Shown here: piece after piece, positions 11,597-22,157 of the stretch
Numbering within the stretch: the stretch's first letter is position 1
Layout of the letters: each line of letters starts with the position of its first letter
Assembly (NCBI RefSeq): GCF_027595985.1
Contig: NC_073305.1
Location: 87,166,626-87,230,625, forward strand
Direction of reading: 5' to 3'
Origin: Sorex araneus
Taxonomy: Eukaryota > Chordata > Mammalia > Eulipotyphla > Soricidae
DNA: 64,000 nucleotides
The notes under the pieces: model-generated
What the model was told of the DNA's origin: nothing
Seen by the model: only the letters and a program-made list of their open reading frames with translations
The model's database searches: none
Program-made: the position numbers and the translations under genes

Positions 11597-12460
11597 TGAA
11601 TTTATAATGGTCTTATTATGATTTATGACTTTCTCTAGCAGTACACAGTACCTGGTGAGGTACAGTTGGATATAATTAAAGTGAGGCTAGCTTCCAAAGG
11701 CAGCGATCTTTCAGAATGCTTACCACAGTTCTGTTTGTTTGATACATTTCAGTTTGTGCTAAAAATTAAAATGTTCATGATTGTATGTTTAACAAATTAA
11801 GTGAGGCTAGCAGGTGACCCAGTGAAAGGATGGAGGATGAGATTTATTGGTCGGCTAGAAATTAAATGGCTGATACAGGTCCAGTTTGTCTTGGGATGGT
11901 ACTTGGCCAAAAGATGTGTCTGGTTGCAGCTGGAGGTGAAGTGGAATCCAGCAAGTGTTTGTAGGTGTGAAGGAGCAGTACCAGTAGAAGTCAGAGGTGT
12001 TGGGATTAGGACAGAGTGAACTTAGTATCTGAGATCTTGGAGCTAAAATCACTGCTAACTGATATAGCTCCTACCTTCACAGGCTTGGCACGTGTGTTTG
12101 TGCAATGGAGAGGAAAGCTGGAATTAGATGATAGTTTATAGTTACTGCTCTGCTTTGAGTAATTGACTTTGCAAACATAGTGATGTGCAAAATCACTAAT
12201 GACCTATAATCGGATCTGCTGCTGATTGTGAAGCACTGCTTCCAATTCCAGGGAGGGAAATCACTCTAGGCAGTGGAGGGAGTCCTCAGAGGCCCCTTGA
12301 GGGGAGCCCTCCTAGAATGCTCCGTGGAGATTTCGGATAACAGTCTAAAATGTGACCTAGCAGCAGGATTCCTTGGTTAGCATCTACTCAAAGGCAGACA
12401 GGCACCTCCTGATCCAGCTCTTCCTTTTCCATTCATGTTTGATGGAATTTCTTTCCTTTG

Positions 12461-12635
12461 GTTTTTTTTTTCCTTTTTTGGGTCACACCCAGCAATGCTC
12501 AGGGGTTACTCCTGGCTCTGCACTCAGGAATTACTCCTGGCGGTGCTCAGGGAACCATATGGGATGCTGGGAATCGAACCTGGGTTGGCCGAGTGCAAGG
12601 CAAATGCCCTGCCCGCTGTGCTATCGCTCCAGCCC
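12461..12635 (-). mobile_element. SINE-A copy
   Basis: Nearly intact minus-strand copy with T tract, GGGTCACACCC, CCATATGGGATGCTGGGAATCGAACC and GCTATCGCTCCAGCCC. Confidence 0.95.
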
Positions 12636-12654
12636 AGGAGCTTCTTTCTTTTGG

Positions 12655-12801
12655 GAGGAAGGTATGGACCACACTCAGCACTGCCTGGGGCTCACCACTG
12701 ATTCTGTGCTCAGCGGTGACTTTCACTGGGACTTCGGGTACTGTGTACGGTGCCGGGGTGGAACTGGGTAACTGGGTCAGCTGTTCTCTCTCTCCAGTCC
12801 C
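12655..12801 (-). mobile_element. SINE-A copy, old
   Basis: Diverged minus-strand copy directly behind a young one: CCACACTCAGCACTGCCTGGGGC ... TCTCTCTCCAGTCCCC. Confidence 0.65.
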
Positions 12802-13526
12802 CTTCATGGCGTTTCTTTTTCTAAAACAAGAGAGACTAGTCAGAAACTGATCACGAGTCAGAAGCTGAGGCGTCTACCTCAACCTGAGGACTGCTTTGAC
12901 TTCGGCCTCGGAATCAGTTAAAGTCTCTGTCCCTTATTTATTCTCAGGGTTAAATACTGGAAGCTGAAAGAATGTTTTAATATCTTGAGCAACCTCCTTG
13001 TGCAACTCAATGAATGTCACAATTTCATGTCAAGGAAGACACTGCACAACCAACTACAACATAATGCTGAGGGCAACTAACAGGATAGGATTAATTTTGC
13101 TTGAGGCCATTACTAAACCTCACAAAGGAGATTCTATCAGGGCCTGAATCTGAGAGACAAGCAAGATTTGCTGGGCCTAGAAAGGTAGAAGAGCACACTG
13201 GAAAGAGGAAGAGTTTGGCGTGTTTAGGGAACTGGGACAATCTATTCTGTCTTTCTCTATGCAACAAGAATTTTAAAACTGGCCTCCTAACTTCTCTCCA
13301 ATGCCATTTTACTTCCCTCTCTATCCCCCTTTCTCTGTCTGGCTTCTTTATTTCCTGCAACTTTGTTTAGGCATGCTTGGGCACAGAAATACCAATTCGT
13401 GGTGGAAGAGTACCCTCCACCACAGCCCAAAAGTGAGCTTGTATTTGGGAACCAGTTAACATTCAAGGGTCCGACTGGGTAGAGTTGTCAGGCAGGGTAA
13501 AGGATGTGCCATTATGATGCTGCTGC

Positions 13527-13712
13527 CTTTTTTTAAAATTTTTTTATTGAATCATCATGTGAAAAGTTACAAAGCTTTCAGGTTTAAGTCTCAGTCATAC
13601 AATGATCAAACACTCATCCCTTCACCAGTGCACATCTTCCACCACCAAAAACTCCAGTATACCTCCCATCCCCACCCCACCCCCCCACCCCCGCCTGTGT
13701 GGCTGGTGATTT
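13527..13712 (-). mobile_element. Lineage-type L1 3' UTR fragment
   Basis: TTTTTTTATTGAATCATCATGTG ... GTTACAAAGCTTTCAGG ... CATACAATGATCAAACACTCATCCC is the complement of the L1 3' end seen in full at 42700-43040. Confidence 0.85.
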
Positions 13713-14110
13713 TCACTTTACTTTCTCTTTACTTTGATTACATTCAAAGGCCGAGAGAGAAAACCCTTTTCCCTCCCAGGGCGGCATAGGGCCGTAGCTT
13801 AATTCACAGTCTGGAGGCATCTCTACAAGAAGCCGCTGGGTGCCGAAAGTAGTTAGTGGGCCTCCGGGATCATGGGCGTTCAGCAACTGAGGGGCAGTTC
13901 AGATGTGGCCGCTCGAGGTCACCGCTGTTGCCTTTTGGAGAAGATCCCACACTGCAGTTATCGGAGATGTCACCGCTTTCACCTCGAGAAGCATTGTGGG
14001 GCAAAGACAGTCCTGTGTGCTTTGTCTTTGGAAAATCACCTCTTCCGCTTTCTGGGCCACCTTTATACAGATGGTTGCTGATCGGCTAAGTCAGTGCTCT
14101 TGCCTCAAGT
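13713..14110. other. Unassigned segment with CpGs beside an L1 end
   Basis: Local CpGs and two CTCGAG sites (around 13910 and 13983) lie next to the L1 3' fragment. No gene or known element was recognised. It could be an L1 3' UTR variant or another repeat. Confidence 0.3.
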
Positions 14111-14413
14111 AGTTTGGAGTCTCCTGAGCAGGAGAAAGGGCCTTCCCCACACACCCAGCATGGAGGGAGCATGTGACTCTGTTGCTATTCTGTTGCTAAA
14201 AGAAGTGTTGAGGGAGAAAAGATATCAAGATGACTTAGAGAAGTTATGAGCAATGTGGAACTGAGTTAAGGCCTTGAGGATATCTCAAGAGAAACTGAAA
14301 AATGAGAGAACTGACTTACTGTTATATTATAAAGGCCAGGTTTCAGGAACTTGAGCAGAGTATTACATTGGCTGCAAAGGATTAAGATTTATTTTTAATT
14401 TCAAAATGTATCT

Positions 14414-14610
14414 TCACTGTATCACTGTCATCCCCTTGCTCGAGTGGGCACCAGTAACATCTCCATTGTGAGACTTGTTGTTACTGTTTTTGACATATTG
14501 AATACTCCACGGGTAGCTTGCCAGGCTCTGCCATGAGGGGCGGAAGAAACCAACAGGGTCGGCCGCGTGCAAGGCAAACACCCTTCCTGCTGTGCTATCG
14601 CTCCAGCCCA
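14414..14610 (-). mobile_element. SINE-B copy
   Basis: CACTGTCATCCCCTTGCTCGAGTGGGCACC on the tail side and CGCGTGCAAGGCAAACACCC to GCTATCGCTCCAGCCC at the head. An internal deletion removes the outer hairpin arm. Confidence 0.9.
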
Positions 14611-14814
14611 AAATGTATTATAGTCTAGGTAATACGATTATAATGGTGTTAAAATTATAGTATCAATGTACAGAGTTACTGTTCACCATCACCAATGAAG
14701 TGCTCATGGCCCTCCACCCCGACCCTGTGTCCCCTCTTGTCTGATTTTTCTTTTCCCATTGCCCCCTGCCCTTCTCCCCTCACAGTTTGTTAATGTGACG
14801 TGCACATTCTTGGT

Positions 14815-14968
14815 TTTTTGTTTCTATTTGGGGGCCACACCCAGCAATGCTCCGTGATTACTCCTCACTTTGAACTCAGAAATTACTTCTGGCAGTGCTT
14901 GGGGGACCATATGGGATGCAGCCACATCCAAGGCATACACCTTCCCCGCTGGACTATCCCTCCAGCCA
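14815..14968 (-). mobile_element. SINE-A copy
   Basis: GGGGGCCACACCCAGCAATGC and GGGGGACCATATGGGATG are kept. The B-box region is deleted. Confidence 0.8.
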
Positions 14969-15642
14969 CACATTAATCAGTTTAGTAATCCAAGGCCAAG
15001 GGTCTGTCATTGTTCAATACTGCCTATTCCCTGGTTTTGTTCCTCTGGGGGAAACCGTGCATTCCTTACATAGCCCGGGCTTCATTTGTTATCAGATTTC
15101 CTCCGCTATGGAAAGTACATTTTCAAGATTGATTTCCTGTCAGTGGAAACCAGAAGCTCTCTTCAGGGTTCCCCCGGGGCTGGCCCAGGTCACAGCAGGG
15201 TGGTGTGTGGGGGATGTCGCTTCCTGAAGGTGAGAGATCAGATCAAGCAGAGACACTGGAACTGAAGCGAACCACACTTGATGGAGCAGAGAGGTGGGAA
15301 TCCAGGGAGACTCTTGTCCCTAGGCGTTAATTAGCGACATTTCAGACAGCAGCGCTTCCCTGTACCCAAACAAGAAGTCTCTGAAGAGCAAAGATCAGCA
15401 TCCTCAGCTCACCTGTTGATTGACTTAGACTGCTCACCGGGTTCTAAGCTGTTCCCAGCAGCTCCCGATTCTCCTGCTGGAATTAAGCACAGGTACTATT
15501 TCTTGCCTGTGAAAGCAGTGGTCTGGCTCAGTGATTTCAAAAACAGTGAGTCTGCAAGTGAGCAGATGAGCCGAGATGTGTGAAAGATAGGAAATGCCAA
15601 GAAGAAATTCAAGAATCCCAGCTAGATAATGCCCACCGAAGG

Positions 15643-15820
15643 GGATGGAGCAATAGCCCAGCGGGTAGGGCATTTGCCTTGCACGCGGCCAACCCCGGGT
15701 TCGATTCCCAGCATCCCATATGGTCCCCTGAGCACCACCAGGAGTGATTCCTGAGTGCAGAGCCAGGAGTAACCCCTGTGTATCGTGTATCGCTGGGTGT
15801 GACCCAAAAAGCAAAAAAAG
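15643..15820 (+). mobile_element. SINE-A copy with TSD
   Basis: Full copy with perfect B box GGTTCGATTCC. TSDs AATGCCCACCGAAGG (15628) and AATGCCCATTGAAGG (15821) differ at two positions. GTATC is duplicated just before the GGGTGTGACCC end. Confidence 0.95.
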
Positions 15821-16127
15821 AATGCCCATTGAAGGAGGGCGGGGAGAATTAGGAGAGATTATGCCCTGCTGGTCTTCCCCAGGACAGAGCAATGCCTCCC
15901 GTCTTCTCCCTCCCAGTCAGTGATCTGGTGGATTAGAGGTGGTTGTTATGAGGCCATAAGGTGGTACAGGCACATTTGTGGTACACAGGGCCGGCCCTGC
16001 ATGCAGGCTGTCTTACCTTCCTTGCAGGCAGGGTTCAGCTGCACAAGGTATCCACATGGTCAGTTAAAGACCTTTGGGCTTGTGTGCTATTGGAAAGGAC
16101 TTGGTGGGTGGGGGGGTTGTGGGCGGG

Positions 16128-16265
16128 ATATTGGATCACACCCAGCAGTGCTCAGGGATGACTAACTCTGCGGCAGTGCTCGGGGACCATATGCACTGCT
16201 GGGGATCAAACCAGGTTTGATGCATATAAGGCAAAAGTCTGGGACCCTGTGTTATTTCTCTGACC
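16128..16265 (-). mobile_element. SINE-A copy, old
   Basis: GGATCACACCCAGCAGTGCTCAGGG and GGGGACCATATGCACTGCTGG identify it. The head is degenerate. Confidence 0.7.
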
Positions 16266-16340
16266 CTGTGTTGGCAAAAGTATTTGGTCAATATTTCATA
16301 TGCTAACTAAGTCCAATACTAAGTTCCTCCCCACATGGGG

Positions 16341-16470
16341 AATTATTTTTCCTCTTTCTTCCACTTTCCAATAAACTTTTCTACTTTAAAAAAAAAATTC
16401 ATATGCTGACTTTTCCCATTTGAGAATGTGATTACTCCTATACAAATATGTGTATATGTGTATTTTCTGT
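16341..16470. repeat. Local duplication, copy 1
   Basis: Shares TCCAATAAACTTTTCTACTTT, CTGACTTTTCC, GAGAA and ACTCCTATAC in the same order with 16806-16950. A SINE-B lies between the copies. Confidence 0.85.
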
Positions 16471-16515
16471 ATAATAGGAATTGATATATTAATATATGAT
16501 AGGAATTGTATGTTG

Positions 16516-16746
16516 TAGCACTGTAGCACTGTTGTCCTGTTGTTCATCGATTTGCTCGAGTAGGCATCAGTAACGTCCCCATTGTGACATTTGTTGCTAC
16601 TGTTTTTGGCATATTGAATACGCCATGGGTAGCTTGCCAGGCTCTGCTGTGTTGGGGGATACTCTCTGAGAGGAATGGAGGAATCAAACCCAGGTCAGCC
16701 GCATGCAAGGAAAATGCCCTACCTGCTGTGCTGTGACTCCAGCCCA
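16516..16746 (-). mobile_element. SINE-B copy
   Basis: Complete from the GTAGCACTGTTGTCCTG tail side to the GTGACTCCAGCCC head. AGGAATTGTAT / AGGAATTATAT flank it as a probable TSD. Confidence 0.92.
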
Positions 16747-16805
16747 GGAATTATATATTAACATATATTACTAATATCTATTAATAATATATTAATATAT
16801 AATAG

Positions 16806-16950
16806 GAGTTACTTTTCCTCTCTCTTCTACTCTCCAATAAACTTTTCTACTTTCTAAAAAAATTTCATGTACTGACTTTTCCAGTCTGAGAACATGATCA
16901 CTCCTATACGTATATGTATATATGTATATATGTGTATATTATAGATAAAA
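16806..16950. repeat. Local duplication, copy 2
   Basis: Second copy of the segment at 16341, extended at its right by TATATG-rich sequence. Confidence 0.85.
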
Positions 16951-16982
16951 ATGATATACATATTTCCTCTTTTCTACCAAAA

Positions 16983-17133
16983 GTTCTCAGGGCTTACTCC
17001 TGGTTCTGTGTTCATTAATCATTCCTGGTGGACTTGGGGAACGATAGACAACATGGGGTGCCATGGATAGAACCAGGCTGGCCGCATGCAAGGCAGATGC
17101 CCTGCCCATGTACAAGGGCCCCGCCCCAGCTCC
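16983..17133 (-). mobile_element. SINE-A copy, old
   Basis: CTCAGGGCTTACTCCTGGTTCTGTG and GGCTGGCCGCATGCAAGGCAGATGCCC identify the minus-strand copy. Confidence 0.75.
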
Positions 17134-17164
17134 AGGACACAGGTTTGCCTCCTCATTATAACAG

Positions 17165-17285
17165 TGCCTTTTATTCATTCACTTATTCAACTAATTTGTG
17201 TCAGTCCTTACTGTGTGCTGTTGTTGTTCTAAGTGCAGGGGAAATTATAGTGAAAAAATGATGAAGCTGGTGTATCAATCATGCA
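17165..17285 (+). mobile_element. L2-like fragment
   Basis: TTATTCATTCACTTATTCAACTAATT ... TACTGTGTGCTGTTGTTGTTCTAAGTGC resembles the L2 3' end. Confidence 0.5.
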
Positions 17286-17499
17286 CATCTCTCTTTGAAA
17301 AGTATGTTAATAAATCTATGTGATTTGTTTCAATAAGTGAGTTGTATTCTATTGTTTTGGTCTGTCTGAGTTTTCCCCAAGGATCCAGGGGTTCTCAGCT
17401 AGTGGACACTTCTTGTCAGCTTCAGAGTCTGCTCTGTTTAGCCTCCAAAGTAAAGGTCACCAGTACCAGACTATGTCAGTTTCCCAGACATGGGGCATT

Positions 17500-17676
17500 A
17501 TTCTTTTTTTTTGGGGGGGGGCGGTAATACCAGTGATGTTCAGGGATTACTCCTGGCTCTGCACACAGGAAATACTCCTGGCGGTGCCCAGGGGTCCATA
17601 TGGGATGCCGGAGTTCAAACCCGAGTTGGCCGTGTGCAAGGCAAAAGCCCTGCCTGCTCTACTATCCTTCCAGCTC
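17500..17676 (-). mobile_element. SINE-A copy
   Basis: Moderately diverged minus-strand copy with a T/G-rich tail side, TCCATATGGGATGCCGG, and CTACTATCCTTCCAGC at the head. Confidence 0.88.
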
Positions 17677-17689
17677 AGGGGGCAGTTAG

Positions 17690-17866
17690 TTTTTTTTTTT
17701 GCTTTTTGGTTCACACCTGGCAATGCACAGGGGTTACCTCCTGGCTTTGCATTCAGGAATTAACTCCTGGCAGTGCTCAGGGGACCATATGGGATACTGG
17801 GAATCGAACCCGGGTCGGCCGTGTGCAAGGCAAACGTCCTACCCGCTGTGCTATTGCTCCAGCCCC
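17690..17866 (-). mobile_element. SINE-A copy
   Basis: Young minus-strand copy: GGGAATCGAACCCGGGTCGGCC is intact. GCAGTTA flanks both sides as a short TSD. Confidence 0.95.
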
Positions 17867-17988
17867 AGCAGTTATTTTTTTTTTTAGACAACAAATTTCA
17901 GGGGTAAAACTAGTTTCAAGGAGTACCTTATAAAATTTTGACTGGGTCCCTGAGTAGCTCAATATACAATGTAACACGCACATGCCTC

Positions 17989-18069
<81 letters not shown>

Positions 18070-18090
18070 CAGAGACAGAGAGAAAGAGAC
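17989..18090. repeat. (TG)n(GA)n compound microsatellite
   Basis: TG units to 18031, GA units to 18060, then degenerate GACAGA. Confidence 0.95.
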
Positions 18091-18134
18091 CACACAACCT
18101 CAGACTCTCTATTTTATTGTTGTTGTTATTGCTG

Positions 18135-18291
18135 TTTTGGGTGCTCAGCTCTTACTCCTGGCTCTGTGCTCAAGGGTCACTCCTGGTGGGGCTGGGGTTG
18201 GGGGGACCATATAGGGTGTGGGGGATCAAACCCAGGTTGGCCTGGTGCAAAGCAAGCACCCTGCCTGCTGCCCTGTTGCTGTGGCCAAACC
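18135..18291 (-). mobile_element. SINE-A copy, old
   Basis: GGGTGCTCAGCTCTTACTCCTGGC and GGGGATCAAACCCAGGTTGGCC. Head mutated. Confidence 0.75.
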
Positions 18292-18551
18292 CAGATTTTC
18301 AAAGGGAAGTGTAGGTCCCCCTTCAGCCTGAGAGAGAGGGTCTAAATCATTGCTCTGGCCTCACTCCTGAACCGGTTGCAAGGTCAGAGGCTGAGTTGGA
18401 GGGCCTGGTGGTTGTGTTCCTGGAACTGTCAAGAATTTCCCCTTGGGGGGGGCTCCCCAACCTCCTGGGGAGGGTCCTGCTGTGAGTTGCAAAGGGTGGA
18501 GTTTGAAAGGCATCCTGAGGGGGTGTGGCTGCACTTAATGACATTTAGAAA

Positions 18552-18705
18552 GATTGGAGAGATCATACAGTGGGTAGGACACTTGCCTGGCACACAGCCG
18601 ACCTGGGGTCGACCCTCGGCACCCCATATAATTCCCCAAGCATGCCAGGAGTGATTCCTGAGCACAGAGCTGGGAGTAACACCCAGAACAAAACAAACAA
18701 TTTTT
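18552..18705 (+). mobile_element. SINE-A copy, old
   Basis: ATTGGAGAGATCATACAGTGGGTAGG head, CCAGGAGTGATTCCTGAGCAC body and an ACAAAACAAAC tail. Confidence 0.75.
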
Positions 18706-18737
18706 TCAAAAAGACACTTGGAAAGGAACCTTCATCT

Positions 18738-18870
18738 AGGGCTCAGAGAGAGAGAGAGAACAGGGGGGTTGGCTCTTGCCTTGTTCTTGCCTTGCCTTGC
18801 CAGACCCTGGGTTGATTCCAGAGCAGATCAGAATTAAGCCCAAGTCCACTGGTTGTGGCCCAGTCCTCCT
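18738..18870 (+). mobile_element. SINE-A copy, very old
   Basis: GGGCTCAGAGAGAGAGAG and CTTGCCTTGCCTTGCCAGACC with a diverged B box. Weak evidence. Confidence 0.45.
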
Positions 18871-19247
18871 CCCCACTCCAGACACAAAGGAGGAATCATT
18901 TTTAAGGAAAATGCTTCTCTCATTATTTCTTTTTCCTGTGAAGTTAAAGTTAATTTCCTGGTTTTTGTTCTTGTACTCCTCTGCTTCTTAGTACCAGAAT
19001 TCTCTTTCTAGTTTATTTCCCACAAGCAAAAGAGGAGCAGAAATAATTTTCTTGGAAAAGCTCATCAAAAAGCCATGAGCCCAGGTTGGCACTATGAAAG
19101 GAAGAGAAACTCTTGGTTCTGGAACTGTGCCAACGGGTCTTCTAGAATCCGACATTATGGCATGCTCCTCGGTCAGAACTGTGGTCCGTTCCCATCATGA
19201 GGCAAGGCCAATGCCAAGGTTGTAGCCTTTAGCAATTCAGTGTAGGG

Positions 19248-19325
19248 ACCCAGGATGTAACTCAGTGGTAGAGCATTTGCCTTGCATGTGTGGGGCCCTG
19301 GGTTCGGTCCCCGGCACCAACAAAA
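19248..19325 (+). mobile_element. SINE-C (tRNA-Ala/ID-like)
   Basis: TAACTCAGTGGTAGAGCATT is an A-box region of tRNA-Ala type. GGTTCGGTCCCC is the B box, and the unit ends GGCACCA before an A-rich stretch. It has GTGGGGCCCTG between anticodon-like and B-box regions, which SINE-A lacks. Not a functional tRNA, because the 5' acceptor half does not pair. Confidence 0.65.
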
Positions 19326-19419
19326 GACAATTTCTCCCTCCAGAAATTCAGTGTGTCCTTAGTCCTTAAAAACCTACACTGGGGTAGGGGGAGGAGGGCA
19401 GGGGGTGGGGGTGGAGAGA

Positions 19420-19560
19420 ACTCCCTGGGCTGAACCCAGACTTCTTGTGCAGGAGGCCCAAGTTTGACCTCCAGCACCACCTGGTCCCCTGAGTGTCACC
19501 CGGTATGACTCTTGGAGCACTGTAGTGGGAGTAGTATGTGAGTACTGCCCAGTGAGGTTC
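19420..19560 (+). mobile_element. SINE-A copy, old
   Basis: CAAGTTTGACCTCCAGCACCACC and GGTCCCCTGAGTG are recognisable. The head is G-rich and degenerate. Confidence 0.5.
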
Positions 19561-19743
19561 CAAAAATCCCCACCAAAATTCATAGCCTTGAAACTAGTTT
19601 TGCAAGAAGCATTAAAAGAGCCCCTTTAAAGGTCAGGAGAAAATTTCCTATCGTAGCACTGAGTATGGTGCTCACTAATGGTACATATGGCTGTCCTACA
19701 CTAGATTAAGACAAACTAAAAAATACATAGCTGTATTTATCAT

Positions 19744-20009
19744 CGGGCTGGAGCTATAGCCCAGCGGGCAGGGCGTTTGTTTGCCTTGCACGCGGAAGAC
19801 CCGGGTTCAATTCCTCCGCCCCTCTCGGGGAGCCCGGCAAGCTACCGAGAGTATCTTGCCCGCACTGGAAATTAACAACAAAGCCTGGCAAGCTACCCGT
19901 GGCATATTCAATGTGCTGAAACAGTCACAACAAGTCTCACAATGGAGACATTACTGGTGCCCGCTCGAGCAAATCGATGAACAACAGGATGACAGTGACA
20001 GTGACAGTA
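19744..20009 (+). mobile_element. SINE-B, full-length sense copy
   Basis: Head GGGCTGGAGCTATAGCCCAGCGGG, B box GGTTCAATTCC, then the SINE-B body. Hairpin 1 arms CTCTCGG (19822) and CCGAGAG (19845) are intact. It ends with GACAGTGACAGTGACAGT and has no poly(A). Confidence 0.95.
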
Positions 20010-20301
20010 TGTATAATCACAAATCTGTATCTATTATCACAAATGGACTTTTATTATTTTCTGATCTTTCTATTTGCTTTCCCTTTAAATTTTACTGGAA
20101 TATGAAATAAACTTGTTCTATGCTTGCCAAGGGGGCCAGGCTTGGGGGTAGGAGGGAACCTGGGGACATTAGTGGTGGGCTTGATGCTCAAACATTTTAT
20201 GCCTGAAGCAACTCTATTATGAACAACTTTGTAAGTCGTGGTGTCTTTATAAGCATTCCTGGGAAAAATAATCCCACCCAAAGAGGAAGAACACCTGCCT
20301 T

Positions 20302-20440
20302 AGGGCCAGCGACGTGTCTCAAGTGATGGGAAGGATGCCTTGCTTGTGCAAGCTTCTGAGTTGGATTCCTAGTACCATGGGGACCTCCAAGTACTACCAA
20401 GGTGCCCAGGGGCTTCCTAAGAACCACCTGACCCAAAGGC
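20302..20440 (+). mobile_element. SINE-A copy, very old
   Basis: GGGCCAGCGACGTGTCTCAAGTG and GAGTTGGATTCCTAGTACC suggest a tRNA-like head. Body weak. Confidence 0.45.
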
Positions 20441-20714
20441 CTATATCTGGGAGTGGCCCCATAGAAAAGAACTTAGCCTAGCAGGGTGTTTTTGTTGTGT
20501 CCGAAATGCAACATACACAGAGTTTGCCTGTTTTTTAGCTCTTCTCTGGCTCCTCCTGTGCTTGTCCTTCGCCTGCTTCTTGGGTTTTAACGGACTCTAG
20601 GTTTGCACGAGGACGCTCCCCCCAGCTCTTCTCCTGATCAGCTGTAATAGCATGGCTCTTCTTGTGTGGTGCTTGGTACCTGAAATCTTTTATTTTAATT
20701 GGTTCATGTTTTGT

Positions 20715-20875
20715 TTTGTCTGGGATACACACCCAGTGGTCTTAGGGCTTACTCCTGGCTCTGTACTCAAGGATCACTCCTGGTGGGGCTTGGGGGTCTG
20801 TATGGGGCGATGGGTATGGAGACCCTGTTGTGTGCAAGGCAAGTGTCCTACTTACTGTACTATCTCTCTGGCCCC
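20715..20875 (-). mobile_element. SINE-A copy, old
   Basis: ACACACCCAGTGGTCTTAGGGCTTACTCC tail side and GTACTATCTCTCTGGCCCC head. Confidence 0.75.
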
Positions 20876-21061
20876 TAATTGGTTAAGGTTTTCTTCCCCC
20901 ACCATTTTTATTGAGGTGCCTGGTCTACGATACTGTTAATGGTAACTGTATGCATACATCACTCCCACACCACGCCCACCACAAGAGTTCCCAATTCCCT
21001 CTACCAATATCTCAAGACATTTCCCAACCACCACCCCCTGTCCACCCCCGCCTTCCCTGCC

Positions 21062-21370
21062 TCAGTTCTATAGATCAAGAGAACAAATAACATCACCCCA
21101 AAATGAGAAGAGCTGATCAGACACTTCCTTAAAGAAGACATGTTTTGACCATCAGTGTGTGGGGGAAAAAAAATGACATATCTGGAAAATGCAAATCCAA
21201 ACAACAATGAGATACCACCTCACACCGGTGAGACTGGCAGACCACAAAGAACAAAAGCAACCAGAGCTGGCATGGGTATAGGGGACAGGGAACCCTCAGC
21301 CACTGCGGGTGGGAACCTTGACCGGCCAGTGCCTTTGGAAAACAGTATGGATCCAGCAAGTGAGAGAATG
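21062..21370 (+). mobile_element. L1 ORF2 fragment
   Basis: AATGAGATACCACCTCACACCGG and CCTTTGGAAAACAGTATGG match the L1 ORF2 C-terminal coding region found intact-looking at 42090-42240. Stops and frameshifts break it. Confidence 0.8.
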
Positions 21371-21939
21371 CAAGCATGAGCAGAAATGTTGCAGTCTCTG
21401 TGGGGTCTCAGAGTGACCTTCTTCTGCAGCTCATACCCATGGGGACTCACGCCAGGGGCTCCCAGCTCTAAAATCAAACGTATTGTCCTCCCCATCCTAT
21501 TCCCTCTCTGCTTTGTATGAGACGGTAGGAGCCTATGTGTTCTCTCTCCAGCGCCCCAGCTTATAGGCCTCTCAGCAACAGTCACAGGACCGTGGCGAAA
21601 CCCATCCCATGTCACAGAGTCAACCTTGCAGCTGTACCCGCACCTGTTCCCAGGTGCCCTCCTCTCCCCTACCTTGGCAACACCTCGCCACAAACAGCTC
21701 ACTTGCAGGCATCTTCACGCAGACCTTGATTTTTCAAGCGCTCGGGCTCCCTCTGCTGGCGGACAGCAGAAGTGCGCGGCTTCTCTTTCCCTTTTAAGAC
21801 TTGATCTCCCCAGCCGTGATCCCAAGGCCTGGATCCCTCCCAGGGATTCCAGGGGAATCCATCAAGCTGGATTTTCAGCGCAAGGGCCCACGGATGTGGT
21901 ACTCAGGTCTCTGAGGTTCTGGGGATAACCTGGTCGCCC

Positions 21940-22000
21940 TAGATGTGCTGGGGCGGGGCGGGGCGCGGGAGTGGGGGTGGAGGGAGGGAGGGCCTTCCAG
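21940..22000. promoter_or_regulatory. GC-box cluster of unknown role
   Basis: GGGGCGGGGCGGGGCGCGGGAG gives two overlapping Sp/KLF-type GC boxes in an otherwise AT-rich intron. It could mark an alternative PAQR8 first exon or be chance. No transcript evidence. Confidence 0.25.
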
Positions 22001-22157
22001 GACAATCCCGCTTGATGACCGACCAGCTGTGCAGGGGGCGTTTGAGCTGGGGTGGAAAGTAAGCCACTTAACCCACTTAATTCCTGTACTCTCTCTGGCC
22101 CAGCTTCTTCATTTGAGAGGTTATATATTTATTTTTGGTGTTGTATATATTTCGGAG

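Noticed and set aside
12373-12850. Recurrent peptide-like frame (ALRNYSWRCSGDHMGCWESNLG and variants) seen many times in the window
   Set aside because: It is the minus-strand translation of SINE-A, not a protein family.
20535-20732. Minus-strand 65-codon lysine/glutamate-rich frame, considered as a processed pseudogene
   Set aside because: I could not match it to any protein, and it has no poly(A) tail or TSD.
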